Of a stretch of DNA of 6,199 nucleotides, positions 5,995 through 6,199 are shown in pieces. Position 1 is the stretch's first letter, and each line of letters opens with the position of its first letter. The notes under the pieces were generated by a model that saw only the letters and a program-made list of their open reading frames with translations, had not been told where the DNA came from and did no database searches. This DNA comes from Sedimentisphaerales bacterium (lineage in GTDB: Bacteria > Planctomycetota > Phycisphaerae > Sedimentisphaerales > Anaerobacaceae): assembly GCA_030630905.1 (NCBI GenBank), contig DAOVMB010000166.1:1-6199 (forward strand). The letters are read 5' to 3'. Position numbers and translations under genes: made by a program.

Positions 5995-6199
5995 ATGTAT
6001 GTTGTAGTTGCCGGCGGCGGAATGGTAGGCGGCGGGCTTGTTCGTAGCCTGCTGGATAATAAGCATGATGTTGTATTGATTGAGCAGCATAAGGAAATCT
6101 GTGATAAGCTGTATGCCGAGACGGGAGTTGTTGCGATTAACGCAAGCGCCACGAGCATCGAAGCCTTGACTGACGCCGGCATCGGAAAGGCCGATGTGG
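5995..6199 (+). CDS. trkA: TrkA potassium uptake regulatory subunit, N-terminal RCK domain (partial)
   Basis: Only the first 68 codons are in the window; the frame is open at the right edge. TrkA is the cytoplasmic ring protein that binds NAD(H) and nucleotides and gates the TrkH channel. The sequence begins a Rossmann fold: beta strand 'MYVVVA', then the dinucleotide-binding GGGMVG (7-12), the helix 'GGLVRSLLDN', and the second strand 'DVVLIE' ending in Glu30, the acidic residue expected to hold the NAD ribose. 'VVAINASATSIEALTDAGI' (split as 45-53 and 54-63) matches the segment that usually reads 'GDAT...L..AGI', but with Ala-Ser in place of Gly-Asp. The ATG follows GGAGG with 9 nt spacing, a strong site. 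Adjacency to trkH on the same strand supports the call. Confidence 0.9.
   Translation, partial: MYVVVAGGGMVGGGLVRSLLDNKHDVVLIEQHKEICDKLYAETGVVAINASATSIEALTDAGIGKADV

Overview
This is a stretch of bacterial chromosome with balanced base composition. It carries seven protein genes, two of them cut by the window edges, and no rRNA, tRNA, CRISPR array or insertion sequence that I can see. The organism is most likely a member of the Planctomycetota (Phycisphaerae/Sedimentisphaerales-like). This rests on the PEGA-type lipoprotein, whose 'WYG...VR..K.GYETL' pattern I associate with planctomycete genomes, on a bacterial Ycf46-like AAA+ ATPase, and on the style of the intergenic repeats. The assignment is an inference and moderate at best.

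Layout. Positions 1-216 (+) hold the C-terminal end of a multi-pass membrane protein, best read as a fused TRAP transporter permease. It converges on a four-gene minus-strand cluster running from right to left: an exported VOC-fold (glyoxalase-like) protein (4141-3599), a Ycf46-like AAA+ ATPase (3483-1996), a PEGA-domain lipoprotein (1901-1500) and a sodium:dicarboxylate/amino-acid symporter (1485-271). The lipoprotein and symporter are nearly contiguous and share a promoter with a perfect TATAAT. From 4375 the plus strand carries the potassium-uptake pair trkH (complete) and trkA (first 68 codons only).

The 233-bp region 4142-4374 separates the divergent VOC and trkH genes and is the richest regulatory stretch. 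It holds a TATAAT for each direction, a 9-bp inverted repeat just upstream of the trkH -35 box, a short sequence (GCCCTGAGCTTGTCGAA) that I recognise as a dispersed intergenic repeat in many environmental bacterial genomes, and a perfect 12-bp palindrome. The trkH-trkA gap (5902-5994) holds an A-rich tract with short direct repeats followed by a perfect 8-bp hairpin.

Function. Most of the window is ion and carboxylate transport: a probable TRAP permease, a cation-coupled dicarboxylate/acidic amino-acid carrier, and a Trk K+ channel with its RCK regulatory subunit. Glutamate uptake and K+ uptake often serve osmotic balance together, but nothing in the sequence proves a shared role. I see no clearly novel system. 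The points most worth a second look are the intergenic elements, the exported VOC protein that has lost canonical metal-binding histidines, and the Ycf46-like ATPase in this setting.
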